DNA of 64,000 nucleotides from Diphasiastrum complanatum (lineage: Eukaryota > Streptophyta > Lycopodiopsida > Lycopodiales > Lycopodiaceae): positions 28,092,253 to 28,156,252 of the forward strand of contig CM055104.1 in NCBI GenBank assembly GCA_029204225.1. The letters run 5' to 3'. The position numbers and the translations under genes were made by a program. The notes beneath the pieces are model-generated. The model searched no databases. It saw only the letters and a program-made list of their open reading frames with translations, and was not told the origin of the DNA. Of this stretch, positions 50,746 through 62,330 are shown one piece after another. Numbering within the stretch: position 1 is the first letter of the stretch; each line of letters starts with the position of its first letter.

Positions 50746-51175
50746 TTTTCCTTGGTGGTTGATGTCAATGCCTTATACTTGGATTCAGTTAAGGATAGAG
50801 AGATGGTATCTTGCTTCTTTGAAAACCAAGATATAACTCTTCCACATAAGAATGTAACAAAATCACTCATGGATTTTCTATCCATCTTATCACTTGCAAA
50901 ATCTGAGTCCGAGTATGCTCTCAAACACAAGTTAGTACCTTGATAGATAATGCCAAAATCCTTGTAGTCGAGATGTACCTTAACACTCTTTTGGCACTTT
51001 TCCAATGACATACTAAAGGACTTTGCATATATTGACTCAACTTGCTTGCACTAAAGCTTAGATCAGGTCTAGTGACTGTCAAATATATCAAGAAGCCAAT
51101 AAGTTTTTTATAGAGTGTGATGTCTCCAAAGGATGCTTCATCATCATCAATAGAACTCCATGGGGGTTTCAATCC
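50746..51175 (-). pseudogene. Copia RNase H region fragment, opposite strand
   Basis: The minus strand reads LYKKLIGFLIYLTVTRPDLS, CHWKSAKRVLRYI and, after a frame change, AYSDSDFASDKMDRKS, ISWFSKKQDT and SLTESKYKAL. It ends at about 50746, exactly where the plus-strand copia RT ends. Confidence 0.85.
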
Positions 51176-51655
51176 CTTTAGTACGATCTTTCATTCCAAA
51201 CTGACCTATTAGGTTAGATTCATGCGCGTGCTTTCCAAGTAATAGAAGAGTTGGATCCAGAAGCCATTTGGTCGAATAATTGATGAAAGCTCCGAAGATT
51301 GCAACAAGTCATAATAGAAGGCTTGATCGCAAAGATAGTGATCGTAAGTAACGTAAGAAAGCATAAAAAAATACAAGAAGAAAGTGGGAAGAGGAAAATA
51401 GAAAATGACTATGATATGCAGTGGCGGTGTGGAGGGGATGATGATGTATCATGATGACGTGACATCTGTCATTTTCTTTATTAATGACATGCATGGCTCA
51501 TAGTTTCATAATATGATTTGACAGCACAGTCTTAATTGTGGTAAGACCGTTTGTAAAAAGAAAATAATAATAATAAATCCATTTTTATGTGTAGGCATAA
51601 ACATGTGTGAATAATGATGACCATGTGGCCATCATCTTTAATAGATGGATACAAA
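51176..51655. other. No gene recognised
   Basis: AT-rich spacer, probably LTR-derived, without provable ends. Confidence 0.35.
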
Positions 51656-52105
51656 AACTCGGTCTAAAGATTTTCAAAAGATTTTCAAACATATGCTAGA
51701 AAGATTTTCGAAAAAGATTCACGAAAAGGTTCCAAAAAATTCTCTCAAAAGATTTTGGAATGAGTCTAGAAAGATTCTAGAAAGATTTTAGAAAATAGGC
51801 TAGAAAAATTCTCAAAAATATTCTCAAAAGGATTCTAGAAGAGATGATGGAAAAATTCGCGAAAAGTCCTTAAAAATATTTTTAGTAGAATGCTAGAAAA
51901 TTTCTCGAAATATTCTTGGAAATAAAAACATACTAGAAAAATTCTTGAAAATTTGGAGAAAGATGCTAGAAAATTTCTTGAAAGGATGGTGAAAATTCTA
52001 GAAAAAGAATGCCAAAAATTGGTAGAAAATTCACAAAAAATTCCAGAAAAGATAATTGAAAATTCGCAAAAGTTCCAAAAAGATTCAATAAAAAAATTGA
52101 TCAAA
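51656..52105. repeat. Degenerate short-period repeat built on GATTCTAGAAAAATTC
   Basis: About 450 bp of imperfect 12-25 bp units with AGATTTTC/AGATTCTAGAA and AAAATTCTCGAAAA themes, many self-complementary around TTCTAGAA or TTCTCGAA. Its composition resembles the TTCGCGAA array at 45.4-45.8 kb. It borders the gypsy integrase fragment that follows and may be LTR sequence. The Phe/Ser-rich open frame on the minus strand is an artefact. Confidence 0.8.
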
Positions 52106-52109
52106 GATA

Positions 52110-52655
52110 ATATTTCTTGAGTCTGGACCCATTAATTCAAGTCGGTAATAGTTCGCCTTCAAGTGATTGGAGTTGAACAGAACCATTCTCGAATACCTCG
52201 ATAACTTTATAAGGTCTGAGCCATCTCATATGAAGTTTTTCAAGGAAATTCTGATGTTAGATCAGTACAAAGTCATGAGCTTTAAGATCACTTTTTCTGA
52301 TACGACTATCATACCTTTTCTTTCGTTGTTTTTGGATTTGCTCCGTTAGCTTTTGTGAGTTTGAACGAGCTTCAGATAGTTCTTCAATAGTCGTCAACCT
52401 TTTGTTAATACATTCTTCATCTGTTCGTTGAGCTTGTATACGAAAAGTTGGCACCTTCAATTCAATAGGTAAGATAGGATGCATACCATAAGTGAGAAAA
52501 TACGGTGTTTGCTTCATCGTGATCTTCTCTATGTTTCGATAAGCCCAGAGAACTAAAGGTAATTTCTGATTCAATCAGTCGCATGTGCAATAGTAATCTT
52601 ATTCAAAATCTTGTAAAGTATTCCATTTGCTCTCTCAGTCAACCCGTACATCAAG
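52110..52655 (-). pseudogene. Ty3/gypsy integrase C-terminal fragment
   Basis: The minus strand reads LTERANGILYKILNK (about 52600-52650), LPLVLWAYRN, TPYFLTYGMHPILPIE, a KKRYDSRIR block and, after a frame change, FLEKLHMRWLRPYKVIEV (about 52195-52250). These are typical of the end of a gypsy integrase and its C-terminal region. Truncated at 52655, where an LTR-like block starts. Confidence 0.88.
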
Positions 52656-52889
52656 CATTCACCATAAGCAATCACCACAAGAAGGCGGAAGAAGAACATG
52701 CACTATCACTCTATCACACTAACTCATACAGAATGTAAAGTGTACAAATAAACCCTAAACCCTGATTGAGAGAGAAAATATATGAGTAGACTAATAGACT
52801 AGCCTATGGCTAATGACAACCGGTCACAGTTGTCAAAATTAATGTACATCGTAAACGAAAACAATGAAGTTTATCATTGATTTCTAACA
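52656..52889 (-). repeat. Short copia 3' LTR (outer end uncertain)
   Basis: On the minus strand ATTGAAGGAGAG is followed by TGTTAGAAATCAATG at 52889, a PPT/LTR junction immediately downstream of copia RNase H. The LTR is at most about 235 bp because gypsy sequence begins at 52655. Confidence 0.65.
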
Positions 52890-54313
<1,424 letters not shown>

Positions 54314-54384
54314 TAGGTCTGAATTGTATCTTTTACATTGATGAGCCATTGATAGTTATATTACAAAAATGCTTAATTGATGCA

Positions 54385-54540
54385 ATTACAAGATGGAGGT
54401 TGGTGGAGCTTCCTCAAGGTAAGAAGGCAGTTGAATGCAAATGGATGTTTTCAAGGTAAAGACGAACCAAGATGAATCTATCAACAAGTAGAAAGCAAGA
54501 TTGGTGGCAAAAGGATATGCTCAAGAGTATGAATTTATCT
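54385..54540 (+). pseudogene. Copia RT N-terminal scrap, plus strand
   Basis: The plus strand reads RWRLVELPQGKKAVECKWMF and, after a frame change, [12 protein letters not shown], the first RT blocks of copia. It is opposite in orientation to the adjacent copia relic. Confidence 0.8.
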
Positions 54541-55260
54541 ATTTTATTTGACGAATTGTTGACTTCACCTTAGATTTGATAGACCTTAGATAGTCTATTG
54601 AACAATATTCATTGACTAGTCAAAATATCGAAAATGTATGACATGCATAAATTTTTAAGTCTACCTATTTAAGAACTTACCTTTAAGGGTATATTTTATT
54701 TATTTTTGAGAAGTTGGTTAGGTGTTATTATACCATACCGCAACATTTAATGCATGAAGGAGGTGTATCCTATGGCTGACAGGTGTCATCTTAAAACCTT
54801 ATACCACTCCATACTAGGTCACTTCTGTCATTTGGGTGTCATGGCCTTTGAGATCTTGGAAAAATAGTTCTTTGTATGAACATGCCAACACTATTTGAAA
54901 AGACTTCTTGGCATGAAGCACTAATTTGTATATTTATTTTCTTCTGTAATGGAAAAGCATTGATGTCTTTGGTGAATCATTTATCTACTCATATTGTCTA
55001 TGCATGTGATTTGGTCAATGTTCTTGCAATCATTTGCATTATGAGTAGCTTGTGCGCATTTTCTTTGCACTTTGATAATTAGAAAATTTGCTTCTTTTCT
55101 AAAAAGTTTTATGGGCCCACACATCATGTGAAGCCTCTACGCCTGGATTCCTTCACTAGGGAAGAAAGTTCTAAGAAATGTTTCTTTTCTATTTTACAAC
55201 CTATAGAGAAAGCAAGGAGACGTTCTTTCTAATCTCTTATAGGATCTTTCAAGCATAGTT
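54541..55260. other. No gene recognised
   Basis: AT-rich. The open frame at 54876-55082 has no known domain. Confidence 0.4.
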
Positions 55261-55264
55261 AAGG

Positions 55265-55880
55265 CGGTGGAGGTGATCAACCTCGACAATTCCAAGATTA
55301 TGGAGAAACTAGAAGAGTTGAACTACCCAACATGGGATTGAAAAACGAAGCACATTCTCAGAGGGAGAGAATTGTTGAATGTGTTGACATGGATTGAGGG
55401 ATATGAACTGGAAGAAGAGAGGATTGTGCACTGGCTAAATCCATTCACATTAAGTAGAAAAAATTGTATCTCATCATCTACTTCTCATGGGAAAATTTGT
55501 CAAGAGCACAAGTGTAGGGGATCGAGACTTTAAAAGGAGTCTAGGACCAATTGAAATCCATCTATGAAGCAACAAAAGTGTTGAGCATACTTTTGCTAAA
55601 AAGCCAACTAACAAATCTCAAGATGTAGAAAATGAGATCAGCATGGCAAAACATATCAAAAAGTTAAGAGCCATAGCAAGACGACTTGAAGGGGCTGGAG
55701 CCCCTTTTGAAAAGTCGCAATTTGTATCTACATTGTTGAAAATTTTGCCTAGCAATTACGACCCTCTTATTATGATGCTTGGAAGGTCAAAATATGTCTG
55801 TCACTGCAAGAGAAATGTCATTGAAAAGCCTTGCGTCCAAAAGACAAATTGGCACTGATTAATAAGAACAAGAGTCTCGT
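55265..55880 (+). pseudogene. Copia gag relic
   Basis: The plus strand reads KLEELNYPTWD (about 55306), a RGRELLNVLTWIEGYE block, and later HIKKLRAIARRLEGAGAPFE and LLKILPSNYDPLIMML (55643-55800). These are copia/retrotran-gag blocks with stops and frame changes. It ends about 50 bp before the LTR-like block at 55932. Confidence 0.78.
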
Positions 55881-55931
55881 TATAAGGGACAATAGAAAAT
55901 AAGATGGACATGACATAGATTAGAGATCAAT

Positions 55932-56460
55932 TGTGGAATTCAAACCTAAGGATTACGTTTGAATATGACAATCAAATAAAGCTTAAGTTCAATCTATAGT
56001 TGAGTGAATACTACTGCAACGAACTAATTTCCTGACTTGTTCAACAAACATTATCTTATCTCTAAGTGCGAGACACTCGACTGACAAAACAAAAGTACTC
56101 CACACAGACAAAGCCTAGTCTATGAATGCAAGGGATTTGATAACTCAATTCTCCAATAAACTCGGTAATGTATTTATAAGTGCATCTATTAGACAATGAG
56201 ATGTGTCTGTTCTATTTACATGTATTTAACTAATAGTAACCAATAGAATAATTACAAATGTACATTTATCTATGTGTCCAAATGAGAGATGAGCATGTGG
56301 AAGGCTATCTCCAGTAATCTAATCATCCATCAAAATAATCATAGAAATCTAATTAATTTTGTTTTAAATATTTTAGTGCATATAATAATGTCCAACCTAT
56401 ATACAATTATGAACTTCCAAAGAGATTGACACAATTTCCCACGTAGAATTCCCCACAACA
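55932..56460 (-). repeat. Probable 3' LTR of an unclassified retroelement
   Basis: A block of 529 bp begins TGTGGAATTC and ends GAATTCCCCACAACA on the plus strand, with short inverted ends. On the minus strand a purine tract (AAAACAGAGAGGT, 56461-56473) precedes TGTTGTGGGG, and a TATAAATACATTACC promoter-like motif lies inside (near 56168-56182). The second LTR is not in the window, so this call is inferred from the junction structure. Confidence 0.55.
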
Positions 56461-56479
56461 ACCTCTCTGTTTTGCATCC

Positions 56480-58035
56480 ATCTTATTTCACATGGATAGA
56501 ATATCATCCTTTTCCCAAGGTGACTCCCAATCTTCCCAATTGATGCCCATCAAATAAGTTCAACGTTAAATTGTAGTGACAGCCAGACTTGAACTTTGTG
56601 AAGAAAAGTTGCAAATTCTTTTGCTCGTTAGATTTCTTAGGTTTCACAATTTTGGTCCGTTTCACTTTTAGGGCTTCCTAGGCTTCCTCTGGTGCAACTT
56701 TAAGTTCCTTGGTGTATACTGCATTTTTTACTGCTACTTCATAAAATCATTCTCTCTCCTTAGTTGTTCATGATGGTTGTCGACTCTGCAGCAACTCTAC
56801 ACTATCAAGTTCTCAATATGACTTTGCCTGGCTTCTTTCTAGTTTTTGAGTCTCTTTACCTCAGTCTGGAGTTCTTCAATCTTCTATTGTGCCTTTGGAT
56901 ATTCTTCATGAGCTTCCACGCTAGGGTAGCCAGCAGAGCCAATCAATATCTCCTTTACATCGACAAGCTCCTCTTCAATGTGATCCTTCTCTTCATATAG
57001 AGGATTGATGAGTCTCTTGTGGAATTCATCTTGCATCAAAGTCAAGGCTTGTTGTCATTTCATAGCATCCACCTTTATGGTGACCTTGAGTTCACAACAT
57101 GCAAGTGTTGATGCTACACTTATTCGACGTAATCTTTCTGTACTGATCTATGCTCGATACTCTGCAGCTTATGTCTTATAGAAGTCAGTTTTATTCTGCA
57201 ACTTTTTTTCATTGTCTTCAAGCTCTTTGATTATCCTTTTATCATTTGCAATATCTGTTTTATTCTTATCAACTTCAATATGTATAAAGAATAGTCATGG
57301 GATTCTTGAGCAATTGCTCAAGCTTTTTATTGGTATCAAGCAATGAATTGTGCTCTTTCTACAATTTGGTAATTTCTTGCACCAGCTCTGTATTCTGTGA
57401 CTTCTGAATCCGCCCTTGATTTATCGAATGTCTCTTGGATATATAAAATAATTTTCTTTGTAGGCTTAGACAGATAAGGAAACTCTAGTTCAGGGGCTTG
57501 TTCTTTTTCTTTTTCTTCTTCCATCCCCTCATCCTTGAAATTTTCTACACCAACATCCTCTACAATAGGCAATGTGGTGTCATCCTCACGAACAGGTGAT
57601 GATTGTTGAAGACCTTCGGAATGAGATGGTAGAACACCCTCACCTGTGCTTGTCTCATCCTACCTTTCAAAATTGTCAATTTACCAGACTTTAGCACACT
57701 ATGTCACGACACAGGTGAGATATGTGTGCATCAAAAGCAGCAAAATTGTCATGATTAATTGACCTATGGAAAGCCCTGAATGATATGTTGCAAAATTCAC
57801 TTTCTCTCTCTTCAAAGCATTCAGTATATAGCCGATCTTCATAAGAAAATTTGTAGCATCTACATCTGTACCAAAAAGAATCTGATTGCCACATCGGTTA
57901 TCAATAGGCATATAACCACAATCAACAAATTACGTAGTCTTCATTGATCAGCGATCTGTTGAATTTGTGATGTTCATCTGACTTTATACCTTTCAATTGA
58001 TATTTGCCAATGTTGCACTGTTAGATGCCATTTCT
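56480..58035 (-). pseudogene. Unrecognised decayed coding region upstream of a polypurine tract (acidic + coiled-coil protein)
   Basis: I do not recognise the family. Minus-strand frames show a possible start MASNSATLANIN at 58032, a segment HHKFNRSLINEDYV (about 57930-57980), and a globular-looking segment (57690-57910) readable in two frames. An acidic stretch rich in Glu follows (GMEEEKEKEQAPELE, about 57480-57530). Then come heptad-like blocks rich in Lys/Glu/Leu (KELEDNEKKLQNK, about 57200-57240; EEKDHIEEELVDVKE, about 56955-57000; KIEELQTEVKRLKN, about 56845-56890) that look like a coiled coil. Stops and frame changes interrupt it. Its end is within about 100 bp of a polypurine tract and LTR-like block, so it may be a non-standard retroelement ORF or a captured host gene. 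Confidence 0.5.
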
Positions 58036-58039
58036 GATG

Positions 58040-59300
58040 ATTTGTTTCGAATACTTTGAATGCTTGCTACCGCAATGGTCGAAGTGACAGATTGATAGCG
58101 AGAACTAAAGCAAGAGCACAAAGAATATGAAAGCGTAGAAAGTAAAATGTGTAGGCAGCAAGACAGATTTTTAAGTGTAAAGGTGTGAAGACAAAACAGA
58201 CCACAACCTAAATTATCCAATAATGACAACTCAGTTCCAAGGATTTCAAATTCAAGTAATTACTTATTATCGAAGGTGCCGGCCCGTTAAGGATTTCCAA
58301 AAAAATTTGGGTGAGGCCCAGGTTTGACTTTGACTGACCCACACAAATGTGCAATAATTGCTAATCTCTTGATCACATCAATGTTATATAATGTAAAAAT
58401 ATGAGCAGTTATGTATACTAAGCAAATGCGACAACGTTCAATAGTAGGACAACTAATTAGGTCATCAAATGCGTCATCCAGTTGGTTGTGATGTGCTGGC
58501 ATCCATCCAAATAGTCTTCCCAAAATTTTACTTGCTAAACGGTTAGAGCAAGCCTGTAGCCTTTAAGACGAACAATAAATTGTCTTGCGAAAAATGTGAA
58601 AAATGCGAAGGTCTTTGCTAAAGTCATTTCCTTAACATTTTATAAAAAAAAAAAAAAAAGCAGAATCTGCCTTTGAAAAAAATGCATGCATTTTTCGCTT
58701 ATTAATTTATTTGAAAATGGGCATCATATGCCACAGGTATCCATTATGTCTATATCAAAATCTCATAGAGAAAGAAAAGTCATAGTCAATATTAAGATAT
58801 AAATGTAAAACTCTAAAGAATTTTGGCAATTTTTGTTTTAAATTTTTTTGAGATTTAAAAGTTGTTAATAACATTTGTTAACGTTGAGTTATTAACATAA
58901 CATTTTCAAGTAATCACGTAAATTTGAAATCAGGGCAACTAACTTAACATTAATTTCTAGATATTCTATATAAGATTGTAATTGCTACTTTAACACACTT
59001 TATATGAGGCAGTAGTGATTTTCTTCACAAATTTGCATGGTGGCTCTTATCATTGAGATCAAAAGCAAATGAGTTTATGAGAGGTTCTTCAAGGCTAGAT
59101 TCCAAGAGGTAATTCTGACCAAAGCTTCAAAAAATCTATAGGCTGCTCCAATGCACTTTTTCAAGTGGTGTTTGTGCAAATTTTCTCAATGAATATCTAA
59201 AGTAATCTTCTGCTATCTCTAATGCTACTCTAAAAATGATCTAACACCTCTATTATAGCAAAATTTGAATGTTAGAAGGGCTCATGCCATGTGGCTAGGC
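58040..59300. other. No gene recognised
   Basis: AT-rich DNA with a run of A at about 58645. The interval may contain the leader of the unclassified element, but no primer-binding site or LTR partner of 55932-56460 is visible. Confidence 0.4.
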
Positions 59301-59869
59301 TAGTGAGTTGTTTTTATATCTCTTTCAATAATTCTCTGTCTATATTTCAACCAAATTTTATAAACGTAATGGTTTTAGTTGACTAGCCTCAATATGTTGG
59401 ATAATAAATGTACAATATGGTTTATGAATTAGTTGCGTGTGTAGAGAGCACAAACCATTTGGTTTGAGGTACCTCTATTGTTTTGGTAGCCATACTTAAT
59501 GACTATCAAAAGAGTTGTTCTTGGAGTGATTTCAGGACATGTAACTTCTTCAAAGTTACCTCATATTTGACGTGGAAAAACATAACAAAATTTGGACAAA
59601 CATTAAGTCACACCTTATCGAAGTCTATTATTGTGAAGTCTAGATTTATGTTTCATTTTCGCTTTTAATACTTATTACAATTTATTGTAAGAGATAGTTT
59701 AGGCTTATGTTTGGCTACGTAATCACTTAGTATCTAGCGATTTCAAAGTTAGTTGCTAAAGATTGAACGTGATTTTCATCACTACTGCTTTGTTCAATTT
59801 TTTATAGGCGTAGACATGCATTGGAAGTAGGAAGTTTCCGCATTACATTATCTATCCTATTTTCTGACA
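59301..59869 (+). repeat. Copia 5' LTR end (start uncertain)
   Basis: The block ends ...TTTTCTGACA at 59869 and a primer-binding site starts at the next base. The upstream LTR boundary cannot be placed. Confidence 0.5.
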
Positions 59870-59932
59870 TGGTATCAAAGCATTCTATCATGGTATCAGA
59901 GTATACCTACATGATATCAAAGCATTGATTCT
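59870..59932 (+). repeat. Three tandem 21-bp units each carrying a primer-binding-site sequence
   Basis: Units at 59870, 59891 and 59912 begin TGGTATCAAAGCATT, TGGTATCAGAGTAT and TGATATCAAAGCATT. Further GATATCA(G/A)AG-type copies are scattered to about 60045. Normally a retroelement has a single such site. Confidence 0.9.
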
Positions 59933-60117
59933 TCTTCAGGGCCTAATACTATTTCGATATCAGAGCAAAAGCTCTAATACTTGATATCTTTCGCGATATC
60001 AAATTGATATCAAACTCTTCAATTCCTTTCATCGTTTCAGTATCAGAGAATTGATTTCCTATTGTTGGGATTACTACATCTTAGTGTCATCGATACAATC
60101 GACAGACTAAGTTCCAG

Positions 60118-60655
60118 ATGGATTCTCAAAGTAAAGTTGGTCTTATTGTAGACAAGCTGAATGGATCCAATTATCATTTGTGAAAATTAAGATGAAGACC
60201 TTGCTAATTGCCAACGAGTTATGGGATGTTGTTTCAGGTACAGAAGTAAAACCTGAAGACGACACAAAAGACTCAAAGTGAAAACCAAAGGATGGTAAAG
60301 CTTCTGCTCTTATAATCCTCAATATATCAGATACACATATTGGATACATAGCTAAAGCTAAAACGTCAAAAGATGTTTGGGACATCCTGAACTCACTATA
60401 TGACATGAGGGACATAACTACTAAGCTACATCTACGAAGGAAATTCTTCACATTCAAGATGTCTAATGGTGATTCTCTTCAGAGTCACATTAACCAGTTT
60501 AAGAATCTCTTGCAACAGATGGCCGCTGTCGGATCAGTCATAGATGATCAAGACGCAATTATGACATTGCTTTCAAGCTTGCCCTCTACATATGAATACT
60601 GGGTGATGATCATATCGGAACACTCAGATTTAGCTCTTACTAGAGTTATCAGAGA
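60118..60655 (+). pseudogene. Copia gag relic, plus strand
   Basis: An ATG at 60118 opens MDSQSKVGLIVDKLNGSNYH. After frame changes the blocks KMKTLLIANELWDVVSGTE, IGYIAKAKTSKDVWDILNSL and TTKLHLRRKFFTFKMSNGDS, and the SLPSTYEYWVMIISE block (about 60585), give a typical copia gag up to about 60655. There it meets a minus-strand copia. Leader and LTR precede it. Confidence 0.87.
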
Positions 60656-61915
60656 GCAAGTCTTGTTGCAGACTAGGCACGAACAGAACGTCTTCGAGTC
60701 GTTTGTCTCTGCCATTTGTGCTGAGCCATAGTGAACCAATACCATTCACTTGATGTCTAGATCCATCTCCAAGAACTATGAATCTTGAGGGATCTGCTCT
60801 TCTGAAATCAGACATGATTCGTCTTGATGTCACGAAGTGTGAGGTGGCTCCTGAATCTAGGATCACCTCATGTGTGTCATATGTTGATGCTGCACACACG
60901 TCTTCACAGATATAGGCGGTCGAATAGTTTCTGTTCGTTCTTTCTTCGCCCATTTTCGAGCTCTCAGGCTCTCCTCGACATAGGATGAACTATTGTTGTT
61001 CTCCTGTCTATTCTCTGATGACTTGTTTCTCGGGTTTTGGAGACAATCCATGGCTACGTGACCTTTCTTGTGGCAATGGATACACTCAATCTTGGGATTG
61101 AGCCAGCAGGTATCTACTGTATGCCCATCTCTTCTGCATCTCACACAAGTCTTCTTGTCTGCACCTTGTTGTTTCGACCTCCCTTTGGTCTTCCAGTTGC
61201 CCTTGCTTGTTCCCTCTGCTTGCTGGTCACGATCTTGCCTCTGATTGCACTCCCTCTAAGGCTTAAATTGCTTCTTTGATTTTTTTTTGTTGCCATAGAG
61301 GGCCTGGTCAGAACCATCTTTATGATCCAGATGTTCTCTGGCCTCGACTTCCTCTCGAATCTCGACAATCGCCTTTTCGAGGTTCATGGTGGGATCTTTC
61401 GCAAGCAGGGTTCTTGTCGTCTGGAATGATCTGAATAAGGCTCTCAACAGGTACGTGATCTGCTTCTCAGCTGACACGACGTTCTCTACTCCAGAGTTAT
61501 GTAGTGACAGTAACAGATCCTTCATCTTTCTTACGAAAGAAGTGAGGTCTTTTCCATCCCACTGCAAATTCGTCAGTTGATCTTCCAGCATCATGATTTG
61601 ACTTCTTGATTTCGTCTGAAATCTAGTGAGTAATGCATCCCACATCTCCTTAGCTTTGGAGAGTGTAGCCAGGTCAAGTGTGAGACTATCTTTGATGGAA
61701 GATGATAGCAAGACTACTGCCTTGTCATTTTTCTCCCTCCATTCGTGTAGCTCCTTGCCTGTTGTCGTAGGCATTTCTTTTATGCCATCCACCCAGGGGA
61801 AGAGTCCTTCGCCCTTGAGTATCAAAGATGTCTTAACTTTCTAGGCTAGAAAGTTAGATCCTGAGGAATCAAGTATTGTGCAGATCTTGCTCTGCATGCT
61901 GCTGATTGAAGCCAT
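60640..61915 (-). pseudogene. Copia gag-protease pseudogene, minus strand
   Basis: The minus-strand gag start is taken at 61915 (MASISSMQSKICTILDSSG). A TAG replaces the expected Trp about 26 codons in. From about 61825 it continues with WVDGIKEMPTTTGKELHEW, an AKEMWDALLTRFQ block, and WDGKDLTSFVRKMKDLLLSL. A basic stretch with an AT-hook-like GRPKGGRNNK (about 61195) follows, then two CCHC knuckles (60990-61144) and protease ILDSGATSHFV (about 60855). It ends at about 60640 in the middle of the protease region. It is the same family as 47.96-50.75 kb. Confidence 0.87.
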
Positions 61916-61984
61916 TGTTTCTTAGAGTCTTTTCTCTTGTTGATGGTTGTTTGTTTGAATGCTTGGCCTCCTGGATCTGCTAGC

Positions 61985-62330
61985 TTCTTGGCTATGTCAG
62001 AATTAATGTCCGCAAGAGACCAGAAAGGCCCAAGGGTGCACCGAATAAGAAAGGCTGTCAGGGAAGAGAGGACGACCACGCAGGGCTCCAGGTACAGCTA
62101 GAGGTGCAGGATTACAGCCAACTGGAGGAGGTGTTTTTGGTTTGGCTTGTTTGGGGGCTGATGCAGAGGCAGATTGGGATGATGCTAGTGAGGAGTCCTC
62201 CTCCTCGGACACACAGCCCATGCCAGTTCTAGACAGGCAGAGACATCGGCTGCGACTTGTAAGTAACATAAGTCAAAATTTACATGTAACTTGTCTTTTG
62301 ATGTCTAGTTTTTCCTAACTATTGAAAGCT
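61985..62330 (+). pseudogene. GC-rich coding-like fragment with two AT-hook motifs and an acidic Ser tail
   Basis: The plus strand reads KRPERPKGAPNKKG (about 62005) in one frame and, after an apparent one-base change, GKRGRPRRAPGTARG (from about 62058), a Gly/Ala-rich stretch, then DWDDASEESSSSDTQPMP (about 62176) and RQRHRLRL followed by GTAAGT at about 62261, a consensus splice donor. GC content is well above the flanks. AT-hooks (RPKG, RGRP) bind the minor groove of AT-rich DNA. It is probably a captured or decayed exon of a host or transposase gene; no family assigned. Confidence 0.4.

Noticed and set aside
51835-52104. A Phe/Ser-rich minus-strand open frame
   Set aside because: It follows the short-period repeat and is not a protein signal.
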